DNA of 60,366 bases from Anaerolineae bacterium (lineage in GTDB: Bacteria; Chloroflexota; Anaerolineae; Promineifilales; Promineifilaceae). Position numbers and translations under genes: made by a program. The stretch covers positions 1 through 60,366 of the forward strand of contig JAHBVI010000031.1 of the NCBI GenBank assembly GCA_019637635.1, read 5' to 3'. Positions 25,278 to 32,425 of this stretch are shown here, piece by piece. Position 1 is the first letter of the stretch, and every line of letters starts with the position of its first letter. The notes beneath the pieces were generated by a model that saw only the letters and a program-made list of their open reading frames with translations, ran no database searches and was not told where the DNA came from.

Positions 25278-25381
25278 GGGGTGACGGGTGACGAGTGACG
25301 AGTGATATGTGAGCCGTAATTCGTAATCCGATTATGGCTCACGGATTACGGCTCACGGATTACGGGTTACGGGTTACGGAT
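25276..25381. repeat. Composite TGACGAGTGA + TAATCCG repeat block
   Basis: GGGTGACGAGTGACGAGTGA followed by facing CGTAATCCG / CGGATTACG units. The last sense codons and the stop (AGT AAT CCG TAA) of the 25374 gene are read from its end. Confidence 0.8.
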
Positions 25382-26069
25382 TACTTTCTTCTGCCTTTTT
25401 CCGGGCCGCCCGCTGCGCGGCCGTTTTGGTGGTGCGGGCGGTGACGCCGATTTTCTCCAACAACTGTTTTTTGCCGCGTAAGGCAACTTTGGCGATCTTG
25501 AGATATTGCGCCGTCCACTCATTCATGGCATCCAGGGCGGCGTTCTGGTCCTGGGTGGCCTGCTGCGCCGCGCCTTTGGCTATTTCTTGCGCCTGATTGG
25601 CGGCGTCGAAGGCGGCGATTTTGGCGCGTTCGGCGTTGACCCGGTCGGTGTCGTAGCCGAAGTCCGCCAACAGGCCGCTTTCTTTGGCGTTATCGAAGAG
25701 GGTGTAACCGGCCTGAATGAAACCGGCGGTGTCGCGGGGGGTGCTGCCATCCAGTCCCAGGGTGGTCAGGTCATCGCCGTCCAGGGCGGCGCGGGCAATT
25801 TTGGCGGCGGCCTGGAAGGCGTCATGGGCGGCTTTTTGTTTGGTTTTCAGTTCGGCGGTGGCGGCTTTTTGGTCACCTTTAGCGGCGGCCTGGGCGTTCA
25901 CGGCCGTTAATGCCGTCGTATACAGAGCCATCCCCGCGTTTAATTTGGTTTCGTCGTAGCCGTATTGGGCTACGGCCGTGCTGATTTCTGTATCCGCCAA
26001 TGAATTGGCAATGGCTAACTGCGCCTTATTCAACTGTCTGGCAATCGTATCCTTCGGTCGGTTTGGCAT
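25374..26069 (-). CDS. Helical protein with internal duplication, unknown function
   Basis: 231 residues; GGAGA lies 7 bp before the ATG. The protein is Ala-rich and nearly all helix. Two halves align by eye: ISTAVAQYGYDETKLNAG...A-x-DAFQAAAKIARAALDG (~29-105) and LLADFGYDTDRVNAE...DAMNEWTAQYLKIAKVALRG (~133-205), each containing a GYD motif and ending in a (K)IA-x-(V)AL-(x)G helix. The C-terminus is basic (RTTKTAAQRAARKKAEE). No membrane segment, signal or catalytic motif. Related-looking proteins with GYD repeats are known only as hypotheticals. It lies directly downstream of the 21-bp repeat array, which therefore occupies its upstream region. Confidence 0.72.
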   Translation of the reverse strand: MPNRPKDTIARQLNKAQLAIANSLADTEISTAVAQYGYDETKLNAGMALYTTALTAVNAQAAAKGDQKAATAELKTKQKAAHDAFQAAAKIARAALDGDDLTTLGLDGSTPRDTAGFIQAGYTLFDNAKESGLLADFGYDTDRVNAERAKIAAFDAANQAQEIAKGAAQQATQDQNAALDAMNEWTAQYLKIAKVALRGKKQLLEKIGVTARTTKTAAQRAARKKAEESNP

Positions 26070-26122
26070 GAGAGAATCTCCTTTTTATTGATGACAAATC
26101 AGGCTTATTTGCCTTTTACTGA

Positions 26123-26158
26123 CGTTTCCCAACGCGTTTCCCAACGCGTTTCCCAACG
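26123..26158. repeat. 12-bp tandem repeat, three copies
   Basis: GTTTCCCAACGC at 26123-26134 and 26135-26146, and GTTTCCCAACGA at 26147-26158. Adjacent to the 21-bp array. Confidence 0.9.
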
Positions 26159-26179
26159 ACTGTCCGGTTTACAACACCC

Positions 26180-26449
26180 TTGCTACCCCTACCATTACAC
26201 TTGCTACTTCTTACATTGCTTTTGCTACTGCTTACAATACCCCTGCTACATATTACATTATTGTTGCTACCATTTGCAATAAGCTTGCTACCCGTTACAT
26301 CACTCTTGCTACCGCTTGCAATAAACTTGCTACCCGTTACATCACCATTGCTACCGCTTGCAATACACTTGCTACCCGTTACATCACCATTGCTACCGCT
26401 TGCAATATATTTGCTACCCGTTGCGCTGCTTTTGCTACATTGGTAGCAA
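26180..26449. repeat. 21-bp phased array: 13 TTGCTAC units plus one inverted unit
   Basis: TTGCTAC starts at 26180, 26201, 26222, 26243 (first base C), 26264, 26285, 26306, 26327, 26348, 26369, 26390, 26411 and 26432, exactly 21 bp apart. Most units carry a second TTAC or TTGC about 10 bp after the first, giving a quasi-10.5-bp phase, equal to one DNA turn. Alternate units are more alike (42-bp higher order: CCGTTACATCACC versus CGCTTGCAATA). An inverted GTAGCAA follows at 26443-26449. Open frames through it reflect the multiple-of-three period; none has a convincing start or SD. Confidence 0.93.
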
Positions 26450-26465
26450 CGACAATGCAGGTTTC

Positions 26466-26498
26466 AGATTTGACAAATCTCCAAGATTTGTCAAATCT
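26466..26498. repeat. Perfect 15-bp inverted repeat
   Basis: AGATTTGACAAATCT (26466-26480), CCA, AGATTTGTCAAATCT (26484-26498). Each arm is itself nearly palindromic. It closes the array region on its right side. Confidence 0.85.
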
Positions 26499-26910
26499 CG
26501 GCCTTCCAGATGGGGAGATTGTCTCCATAAAATAAGGTATTTTCGGTAATAGTTTTCATCGGCCTCTGGCGCGTTCCCTTGTTCATAGATTGGTTCAATC
26601 TTGAAGATTGCACCAATCTCTCTCAACTGCGCTGGAAATTGTAACCCCTTCCCCCTTACAGGCAACAAAATGGCGACCATCTGTACGGGCGGGACGGGCG
26701 AGAAATCGTCTGGCGGGTTCACCAAAACATCTATTCCCGCCCGTCTCGCCCCGCTTTGCCCACCATGCCGCGCGGGGGCGAGGCGGCGCGGGATAAGGTT
26801 TTGCGTTTTTCACACCGTTTCACCGCGCCGTCCCGCCTCTACGGATTATGCATCACGCCTCACGAATTACGATAGAATACGGGCAGCAAACAACCGCAAG
26901 GGAAAGGGAC
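26499..26910. other. Gene-free stretch with two further dispersed repeats
   Basis: GATTGGTTCAATCTTGAAGA (from 26587) is a variant of the nadC-leader palindrome. Positions 26686-26765 repeat the block at 1461-1530. CACGCCTCACG-type modules follow near 26853. I see no gene; a promoter for the LuxR-type gene should lie here but I could not single one out. Confidence 0.6.
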
Positions 26911-27618
26911 ATGACCATGACACAATTGGATGTATTGAGCAGCCGGGAACGGGAAGTGGTGGCGCTTTTGCTGGAAGGCAACAGCAATAAGGCCATGGCG
27001 GCTGCCCTCCATATTTCGGAACGCACGGTTGAATTCCACCTGAAGAACATTTACGACAAGTTTGAAGTGGGTTCCAGGGTGGAACTGGTGCTAAAACTAG
27101 GGAATTCCACAGTTGTGGACAAGGGGGATGTGGCTGAAAATGCAGACGGGCCTGATTCACGGAATTGGGCTACATCATTGCGAGAAGCCGTCTCATTATT
27201 CGGCAAGGAGTTACAAACAAAAATGGCAGATAGTTTGAAATCGAATGTCCATGACGACGACAGCGGCCTGGAAGGCGGCGACCTGGAAGGCGACGGCCTG
27301 AAAGGTGGCAGCCTGACCTTCTTTCAGGCGATACTGACCTGTCTTCTCAAATCTGGTACGTTTCACGGCCGTGCCTCCCGGTCAGAGTTCTGGTGGTTTA
27401 CCCTGTTCCTGTTCCTGCTGGTGGCCGCGTTTTCCTACTTAAGCGAAGCGTTGGCGGGCGCGTTTCTGACTGTGATGCTGCTGCCCTGGCTGGCGGCGGG
27501 CACACGCCGCCTGAACGACGCGGGCATGAGCGGCTGGTGGCAACTGTTCCTGCTGGTTCCCGTCGGCGGCATCGTGATCGTGGGCAGTTTGTGGGCACGG
27601 CCGTCGGCAGAACTGTAA
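26911..27618 (+). CDS. LuxR-type DNA-binding domain fused to a DUF805 membrane domain
   Basis: 235 residues from ATG 26911, behind AAGGGAAAGGG. Residues 5-60 are a GerE/LuxR helix-turn-helix (LSSREREVVALLLEGNSNKA, ISERTVEFHLKNIYDKF). A ~70-residue linker has an acidic Gly-rich stretch (DDDSGLEGGDLEGDGLKGG). Residues ~135-230 match DUF805: FHGRASRSEFWWFTLF, then GTRRLNDAGMSGWWQL and two to three membrane helices. No receiver domain, so this looks like a one-component regulator tethered to the membrane, able to bind DNA near the envelope, as with ToxR-like proteins (analogy only). DUF805's ligand is unknown. Confidence 0.85.
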   Translation: MTMTQLDVLSSREREVVALLLEGNSNKAMAAALHISERTVEFHLKNIYDKFEVGSRVELVLKLGNSTVVDKGDVAENADGPDSRNWATSLREAVSLFGKELQTKMADSLKSNVHDDDSGLEGGDLEGDGLKGGSLTFFQAILTCLLKSGTFHGRASRSEFWWFTLFLFLLVAAFSYLSEALAGAFLTVMLLPWLAAGTRRLNDAGMSGWWQLFLLVPVGGIVIVGSLWARPSAEL

Positions 27619-27700
27619 TCCGTGATGCGTAATCCGTAACCCGTAACCCGTTATACGGATTACGGATTACGATTTACGGATTACGGATTACGGCCGTAAC
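27617..27700. repeat. TAATCCG/CGGATTA palindromic element between convergent genes
   Basis: CCGTAATCC-type units face GGATTACGG units; the stop of the S9 peptidase gene (TTA CGG CCG TAA on its strand) and its last codons are built from an ACGGCCGT copy joined to this element. Confidence 0.82.
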
Positions 27701-29595
27701 CACTCCCTGAAAAAATTCGTCATCGTGTTATACACGGTGACGCGGTTTTCAAACTTCAACACATCATGCCCTTCGTCTGAAAACATCAGGTACTCCGCCT
27801 GATTGCCTTTGGCGCGTAAATCTTCCACCAGTTCACGGGACTCAATTTCCAACACGCGGGGATCATTCTTGCCCTGGATGACCAGCATGGGGCACTGCAC
27901 GTTCTGAATATAGGTAATGGGCGACCGTTCTTTCAGGAAATCAGCTTCCGTCTCCGGGTCGCCCACCAGCATCTTCATAAACGGCTTCCACGTCGGCGGC
28001 ACCCGGTCGGCAAACGTCAGCAGATTATAGGGGCCAAACATATCCACCGCCGCCGCCCACAATTCCGGGTGGCGCGAAGCCAGCGTCAGCGTCATAAACC
28101 CGCCGTAGGAACGCCCCACCACCCCGGCGCGGGAGACATCCACCCGCTCATCTTCAGGCAAAACCTGGGTCATGGCATGAACGTGATCCAGCCGATCCGC
28201 GCCGCCCCAATCACGCACCACATGTTTCATATACTCAAAACCATAGCCGGTGCTGCCGCGCACATTGGGCACAAAAACGGCAAAGCCGTTCAGCGTCAGG
28301 AATTGGATAAAGGGCATGGAAAACCAGGCGAAATCGGGCCGTTCCTGCCCCTGCGGGCCGCCGTGAATGTAGTAGATGAGCGGCCGTGCCCCTTCGTAAC
28401 CCAATTCCGCCGCCGGTAAGTAGAGCCGGGCGGAGATGCGCAGCCCGTCGTAGGAATCGAAGGCATAATCTTCGCCGGGGGATAACATGCTTTCGGTCAG
28501 CCCCAGGATGCGCTCATTGGTGTGCCGCTCCAGCCAATCCCGATTCGGGCCGGCAATGGTGTAGAGTTGGGTGGGGGATACGGCCGTGCTAAACGCCAGC
28601 GCATACCGGTCGCCAGCCTTATCATAGCGCATCGCGTCCAATACCCCATTCACCAATTCACCCTGCCCCACCAGCACCCGCTCCAACCGCAGCACCAGAT
28701 TATCCTCATCCAGCGCCGCTTCATACGCCCAGGAGCAGCCATCAATGTTATACTCCACCAGATACCGGTTGCCTGCCAGATGCTTCAACGCCGTCATCTC
28801 TCCCTGCCCGGTATGCACCACCCCCTCCACCGTCACCGGGAGCGGCGCATCCGGCTCCGCCAACGACAGAAAGCCCGGCCCATATGTGTCTGAAAAGAGG
28901 CTGGTGGAAAAGAACAACGCCGACTCGCCGCGGATAAAGTAGACCTCATTGATATTATTGGGCGGGAATTCCTGCCCCGGCTGCCGCTGCCCAATGGGCG
29001 TGCCAAACAAGACCGCAGGCGCTTCATCCCCCAGGTTATACCGGAATAACACCACGTCACCCGCGCCATAGCCCTCGGCCAGAATGAAACGGGTAAAGTC
29101 CTTGTTATTACCGGCGGGCATCCCCCCATACATGCTCTCATTCAGTTTGGTGCATTCACCCGTGCCCACATCGGCCATATAGGAGCGAAACACAGATTCG
29201 CTGCGCGACTGAGCGATGAAGAGGATAACGTTGCGCTCCACATCCTCGCCACCGGCAAAAACGCTGTTGCCCTGGAAAATTTCGCCGTGAAAGGGCTGCG
29301 GGTAGCCGCCCGTCGCCGGGATGAGCATGGGCTGGTAATTTTCGTCACCGTCCTGGTCAATCATCACCAAAATCTGGTCAAGTTGCGGGAAGACGACAAA
29401 CGAAATGCCTTCGATCAGGTGGGGATTTTGCAGGGCGATGTCCGGCGGCAGCAGCGGTTCGGGCACACTGCCGCCGGTTTTCATGCGGTAAAGGGAGTTA
29501 CGGCCGTTCAGGTTGCTGATGAAGTAGATAGTGTCGCCAACAACCTGCGGCCGTAAAAACAAACGAGCAGACAATAACGATTCAATGGGTATCAT
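27688..29595 (-). CDS. S9 family prolyl oligopeptidase-like serine peptidase
   Basis: 635 residues; AAAGGAGAG lies before ATG 29595. The N-terminal ~360 residues have the repeating beta pattern of a seven-bladed propeller (VGDTIYFISNLNGRNSLYRM, then further blades). The alpha/beta-hydrolase domain follows: nucleophile Ser in GRSYGGFMTL (~497), oxyanion region YYIHGGPQGQE (~415), Asp in QGKNDPRVLE (~575) and His in SDEGHDV (~609). All three catalytic residues are in place. No signal peptide, so likely cytosolic, cleaving short peptides or acyl-peptides. Divergent from moeA across ~95 bp. Confidence 0.92.
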   Translation of the reverse strand: MIPIESLLSARLFLRPQVVGDTIYFISNLNGRNSLYRMKTGGSVPEPLLPPDIALQNPHLIEGISFVVFPQLDQILVMIDQDGDENYQPMLIPATGGYPQPFHGEIFQGNSVFAGGEDVERNVILFIAQSRSESVFRSYMADVGTGECTKLNESMYGGMPAGNNKDFTRFILAEGYGAGDVVLFRYNLGDEAPAVLFGTPIGQRQPGQEFPPNNINEVYFIRGESALFFSTSLFSDTYGPGFLSLAEPDAPLPVTVEGVVHTGQGEMTALKHLAGNRYLVEYNIDGCSWAYEAALDEDNLVLRLERVLVGQGELVNGVLDAMRYDKAGDRYALAFSTAVSPTQLYTIAGPNRDWLERHTNERILGLTESMLSPGEDYAFDSYDGLRISARLYLPAAELGYEGARPLIYYIHGGPQGQERPDFAWFSMPFIQFLTLNGFAVFVPNVRGSTGYGFEYMKHVVRDWGGADRLDHVHAMTQVLPEDERVDVSRAGVVGRSYGGFMTLTLASRHPELWAAAVDMFGPYNLLTFADRVPPTWKPFMKMLVGDPETEADFLKERSPITYIQNVQCPMLVIQGKNDPRVLEIESRELVEDLRAKGNQAEYLMFSDEGHDVLKFENRVTVYNTMTNFFREWLRP

Positions 29596-29691
29596 AAAAC
29601 TCTCCTTTGGATATTGGTAAGTGCGGTATTATATCCGCGCCGTGTTATAATGCCCCGCCATAACTTCATAACTTATTGAAAGAGGGGTGAT

Positions 29692-31182
29692 GTGAATACG
29701 CAGATGATGAATGCAGGTTTCCGTCTTCCCTTAACAATTGAACAAGCAGAGTTCGCATCCTCAGATGCGAACGGACGGGCATCTGAGGATGCCCTGCTCC
29801 TCAATTTTGATCTACCGATAATTGCTATGCCCGAGTTTTTTAACGTTCTACCTCCCGACGAGGCGCGGGCGCTGCTGCTGGCACAGGTAACGGCCGTACT
29901 CTCCCCCGAAACCATCGCTACAGAAGATGCAGTGGGCCGGGTCACGGCCGTGCCCCTGGTTGCCCCCCACCCGCTGCCCCAATTCCGCCGTAGCACCATG
30001 GACGGTTACGCCGTGCGCGCCGCCGACACCTACGGCGCATCCGAAAGCCTGCCCGCCTTCCTGCAAGTCATTGGCGAAATCCCCATGGGCCAACCGGCAC
30101 ACCTCAGCTTGCAAACCGGCCAGGCCGCCCTCGTCCACACCGGCGGCATGATCCCGGACACGGCCAATGCCGTGGTGCAGGTGGAGCATACGCAGGTGAT
30201 CGGTGATCGGGATTCAGTGAGCAGGGGGCAGTTAGCAGTGAGCAGCGAGCAGTGGGCAGTGGGCAGTGGGCAATCTCCCAATCTCCAATCTCCAATCTCT
30301 AATCTCCAATCTCCAATCTCTAATCTCCCTTACGAAATCGAAGTCTTCAAAGCCGTGGCCGTGGGCCAGAATGTACTGCAAGTGGGGGAGGACGTGAGCC
30401 AGGACGCAGAGATATTGCCCGCCGGGCATTGGTTACGGCCGCAAGACATAGGCGGGTTGCTGGCGTTAGGTATGATGCAGGTGGCGGTGGCCCGACGGCC
30501 GTGTGTGGGCATTCTGGCAACGGGTGATGAAGTCATCCCCCCGGCGCAGGCGGCGGGGCCGGGGCAAATTCGGGACATCAACAGCTACACGGTGGCGGGC
30601 ATGGTGCGGCAGGCGGGCGGCGTTCCCGTTTTGGGCGGCATTGTGCCCGATGATTTTGAGGCGCTGTATAGGGCCGCTGCCAACCTGTTAGCTGCCTGCG
30701 ACATGCTCGTCCTCTCCGCCGGGTCATCGGTGAGTGTGCGCGATATGACAGTGCAGGTAATTGAGAAGCTGGGACAGCCGGGTGTGCTGCTGCACGGCGT
30801 GGCTACCCGCCCCGGCAAACCGACGATTGTGGGCGCGGTAGCGGGCAAACCGGTATTGGGACTGCCCGGCAACCCGGTTTCGGCCATGATCCAGTTTGAT
30901 ATGTTTGGCGTTCCGGCTATTTACCGGCTGCAAGGGGTGAAGGAATTGCCCCGCCAGGGAGTGGTGTGGGCGAAATTGAGCCAGAACATCGCCAGCGAAA
31001 GCGGCCGTGAAGATTATGTGCCCGCTCGCCTGGAAGATGGCCCGGATGGTCTGGTAGCCACGCCGGTGTTTGGCAAAAGCAATTTGATTTACACGCTGGT
31101 GAATGCCGATGGCCTGATCAAAGTCCCCCTGAACAAAAACGGCCTGCAAGCCGGCGAATGGGTTCACGTGCGCATTTTTTGA
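29692..31182 (+). CDS. moeA: Molybdopterin molybdotransferase MoeA, with in-frame repeat insertions
   Basis: 496 residues from GTG 29692, supported by GAGGGG 5 bp upstream; ATG 29827 (where the family usually begins, MPEFFNVLPPDEARALL) lacks an SD. MoeA inserts molybdate into adenylated molybdopterin. Motifs: FRRSTMDGYAVRA, ATGDEVIPPAQAAGPGQIRD, LSAGSSVSVRDMT (usual SGGVSVG changed), GKPVLGLPGNPVSAMIQFD. Two palindromic elements are translated: a 14-bp-arm repeat at 29755-29792 in the N-terminal extension, and ~133 bp at 30196-30328 encoding QSPNLQSPISNLQSPISN in the loop after the first MoeA part. Both keep frame. No other molybdenum genes lie nearby. Confidence 0.87.
   Translation: MNTQMMNAGFRLPLTIEQAEFASSDANGRASEDALLLNFDLPIIAMPEFFNVLPPDEARALLLAQVTAVLSPETIATEDAVGRVTAVPLVAPHPLPQFRRSTMDGYAVRAADTYGASESLPAFLQVIGEIPMGQPAHLSLQTGQAALVHTGGMIPDTANAVVQVEHTQVIGDRDSVSRGQLAVSSEQWAVGSGQSPNLQSPISNLQSPISNLPYEIEVFKAVAVGQNVLQVGEDVSQDAEILPAGHWLRPQDIGGLLALGMMQVAVARRPCVGILATGDEVIPPAQAAGPGQIRDINSYTVAGMVRQAGGVPVLGGIVPDDFEALYRAAANLLAACDMLVLSAGSSVSVRDMTVQVIEKLGQPGVLLHGVATRPGKPTIVGAVAGKPVLGLPGNPVSAMIQFDMFGVPAIYRLQGVKELPRQGVVWAKLSQNIASESGREDYVPARLEDGPDGLVATPVFGKSNLIYTLVNADGLIKVPLNKNGLQAGEWVHVRIF
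29755..29792. repeat. 14-bp inverted repeat inside the moeA 5' region
   Basis: GCATCCTCAGATGC (29755-29768) and GCATCTGAGGATGC (29779-29792), perfect arms, translated in frame. Confidence 0.8.
30196..30328. repeat. In-frame composite element inside moeA
   Basis: GTGAGCAG/GGGCAGTGGGCAGT-type units followed by repeated CCAATCTCCAATCTCTAATC units of the AATCTCC family. It adds about 44 residues to MoeA without a stop. Confidence 0.85.
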
Positions 31183-31285
31183 GGAATTAGGAATTAGGAA
31201 TTAGGAATTATGAAAGGGTAGGCATCACCCTCTCACTTACTCACCCCTCCACCTGCTCACCCCTTCACCCGCTCACCTGCTCACG
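31183..31285. repeat. Tandem GAATTAG and CTCACC-type repeats between convergent genes
   Basis: Three GGAATTA units, then several CTGCTCACCCCTTCACC-like units that recur at 36958, 38228 (as complement GGTGTCAGGTGA), 45225 and 45910. Lies between the moeA stop and the stop of the 31281 gene. Confidence 0.75.
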
Positions 31286-32369
31286 CAGCGGGGAGTTCAA
31301 AGTAAAACTCGCTGCCTGCCCCTTCCACGCTGTGGACGCCGACACGGCCGTTCAGTTTGTCCATGATGCGGCGGATGATGGAAAGCCCCAGGCCAAAACC
31401 TTCGGCGCGGAGTTCGTTCAGGCGCACGAATTCGGTGAAGAGGACGGCCTGTTTATCCGGCGAGAGGCCCGGCCCGTTGTCCCGCACCCAGCAGCGCACC
31501 ATGCCGTCTGGCTGTACGGCCGTGCCCAATTCCAGTTGCGGCGGCTGCCCGCCATATTTCAGGGCATTACTCATGTAGTTAACCCACACTTCCTCTACCC
31601 AGGGGGCGTAGCCAACGGCCGTGGGCCACACGTCTGGCATGGTTATTTCCCCCCGGTAATTGTCGGTCATCAACACCAGGCGATCTTGTGCTTTGGCGAC
31701 GATCTCGGCCATGTCTAACGGCCGTAGCTGCACGTCCTGTTTGCGCACGCTGGCCAGCAGCAGCAGTTCATCAATAATGTTCACCCCACGATAGCCGGTG
31801 TTTTGTATTTTTTTCAGATAATCAATCACTTCTTCCGGCATGTCATCGGCGAATTGCAACAGCACAAAATCAATCAGGCCAATGACCAACGCCAGCGGGT
31901 TTTTCAGGTCGTGGGCCACGGTGTGGGCAAAAGCGTCTAACTCAGCTATCTGCTCGCGCAAATCGCGCTGCAATTTGTAGAGGGTAATGTGGCTGCGCAC
32001 CCGCGCCAGCACTTCTTCGGCCTGAAATGGTTTGGCTACATAGTCAACCGCACCCAATTGAAAGGACTTCACTTTGTCATGCACATCATCCAGGGCGCTG
32101 ATGAAGATGACGGGGATTTCACGGGTACGCTCGTCTGCTTTCAGGTGACGGCACACGTCATAGCCGTCCATTTCCGGCATCATAATATCTAGCAAGATGA
32201 GGTCTGGGGGGTGGGATTGGGCCACAGAGAGGGCCATACGGCCGTCGCGCGCCGGGCGCACCTGGTAACCGGCATTGCCCAACAGGCTGGCTAACAGCCG
32301 TAAATTGGCCGGTGTATCATCCACAATCAAGACGGTGGCGGAAAGAGGGGGGACGGAATGTTCGTTCAT
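31281..32369 (-). CDS. Response regulator-histidine kinase fusion (receiver first)
   Basis: 362 residues from ATG 32369; a TTG at 32414 would read through a repeat. Residues ~10-125 are a receiver (VLIVDDTPANLRLLASLL, Asp in LILLDIMMPEMDG, Lys in YVAKPF). A coiled coil leads to HisKA (FAHTVAHDLKNPLAL, His near 166), and a full HATPase (NYMSNALKYGG, DNGPGLS, GFGLGLSII). It lies 46 bp after the hybrid kinase gene and in the same direction, after a PhnD-like lipoprotein gene, so the three probably form one signalling unit: bind, sense, relay. No DNA-binding output, so the output is probably protein interaction. Confidence 0.9.
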   Translation of the reverse strand: MNEHSVPPLSATVLIVDDTPANLRLLASLLGNAGYQVRPARDGRMALSVAQSHPPDLILLDIMMPEMDGYDVCRHLKADERTREIPVIFISALDDVHDKVKSFQLGAVDYVAKPFQAEEVLARVRSHITLYKLQRDLREQIAELDAFAHTVAHDLKNPLALVIGLIDFVLLQFADDMPEEVIDYLKKIQNTGYRGVNIIDELLLLASVRKQDVQLRPLDMAEIVAKAQDRLVLMTDNYRGEITMPDVWPTAVGYAPWVEEVWVNYMSNALKYGGQPPQLELGTAVQPDGMVRCWVRDNGPGLSPDKQAVLFTEFVRLNELRAEGFGLGLSIIRRIMDKLNGRVGVHSVEGAGSEFYFELPAA

Positions 32370-32382
32370 AGATACGGGGTCA

Positions 32383-32425
32383 TTGGGTAATTGCGCAATT
32401 ACCGAATGACCCAACTACTCAATTA
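32383..32425. repeat. GTAATTGCGCAATTAC-type palindrome between kinase genes
   Basis: ATTGGGTAATTGCGCAATTACC and neighbouring CAATTAC units; the kinase stop codon lies in it. Family also at 42551-42590 and 53698-53758. Confidence 0.75.

Noticed and set aside
26180..26446. Leucine-rich 88-residue reading frame through the array
   Set aside because: A period divisible by three keeps several frames open on both strands. No SD or good start codon is present and the protein would be simple heptads of LLPVTSP type.
26180..26449. The 21-bp array as a CRISPR
   Set aside because: Units are contiguous and 21 bp long with no unique spacers of similar length, and no cas genes are near.
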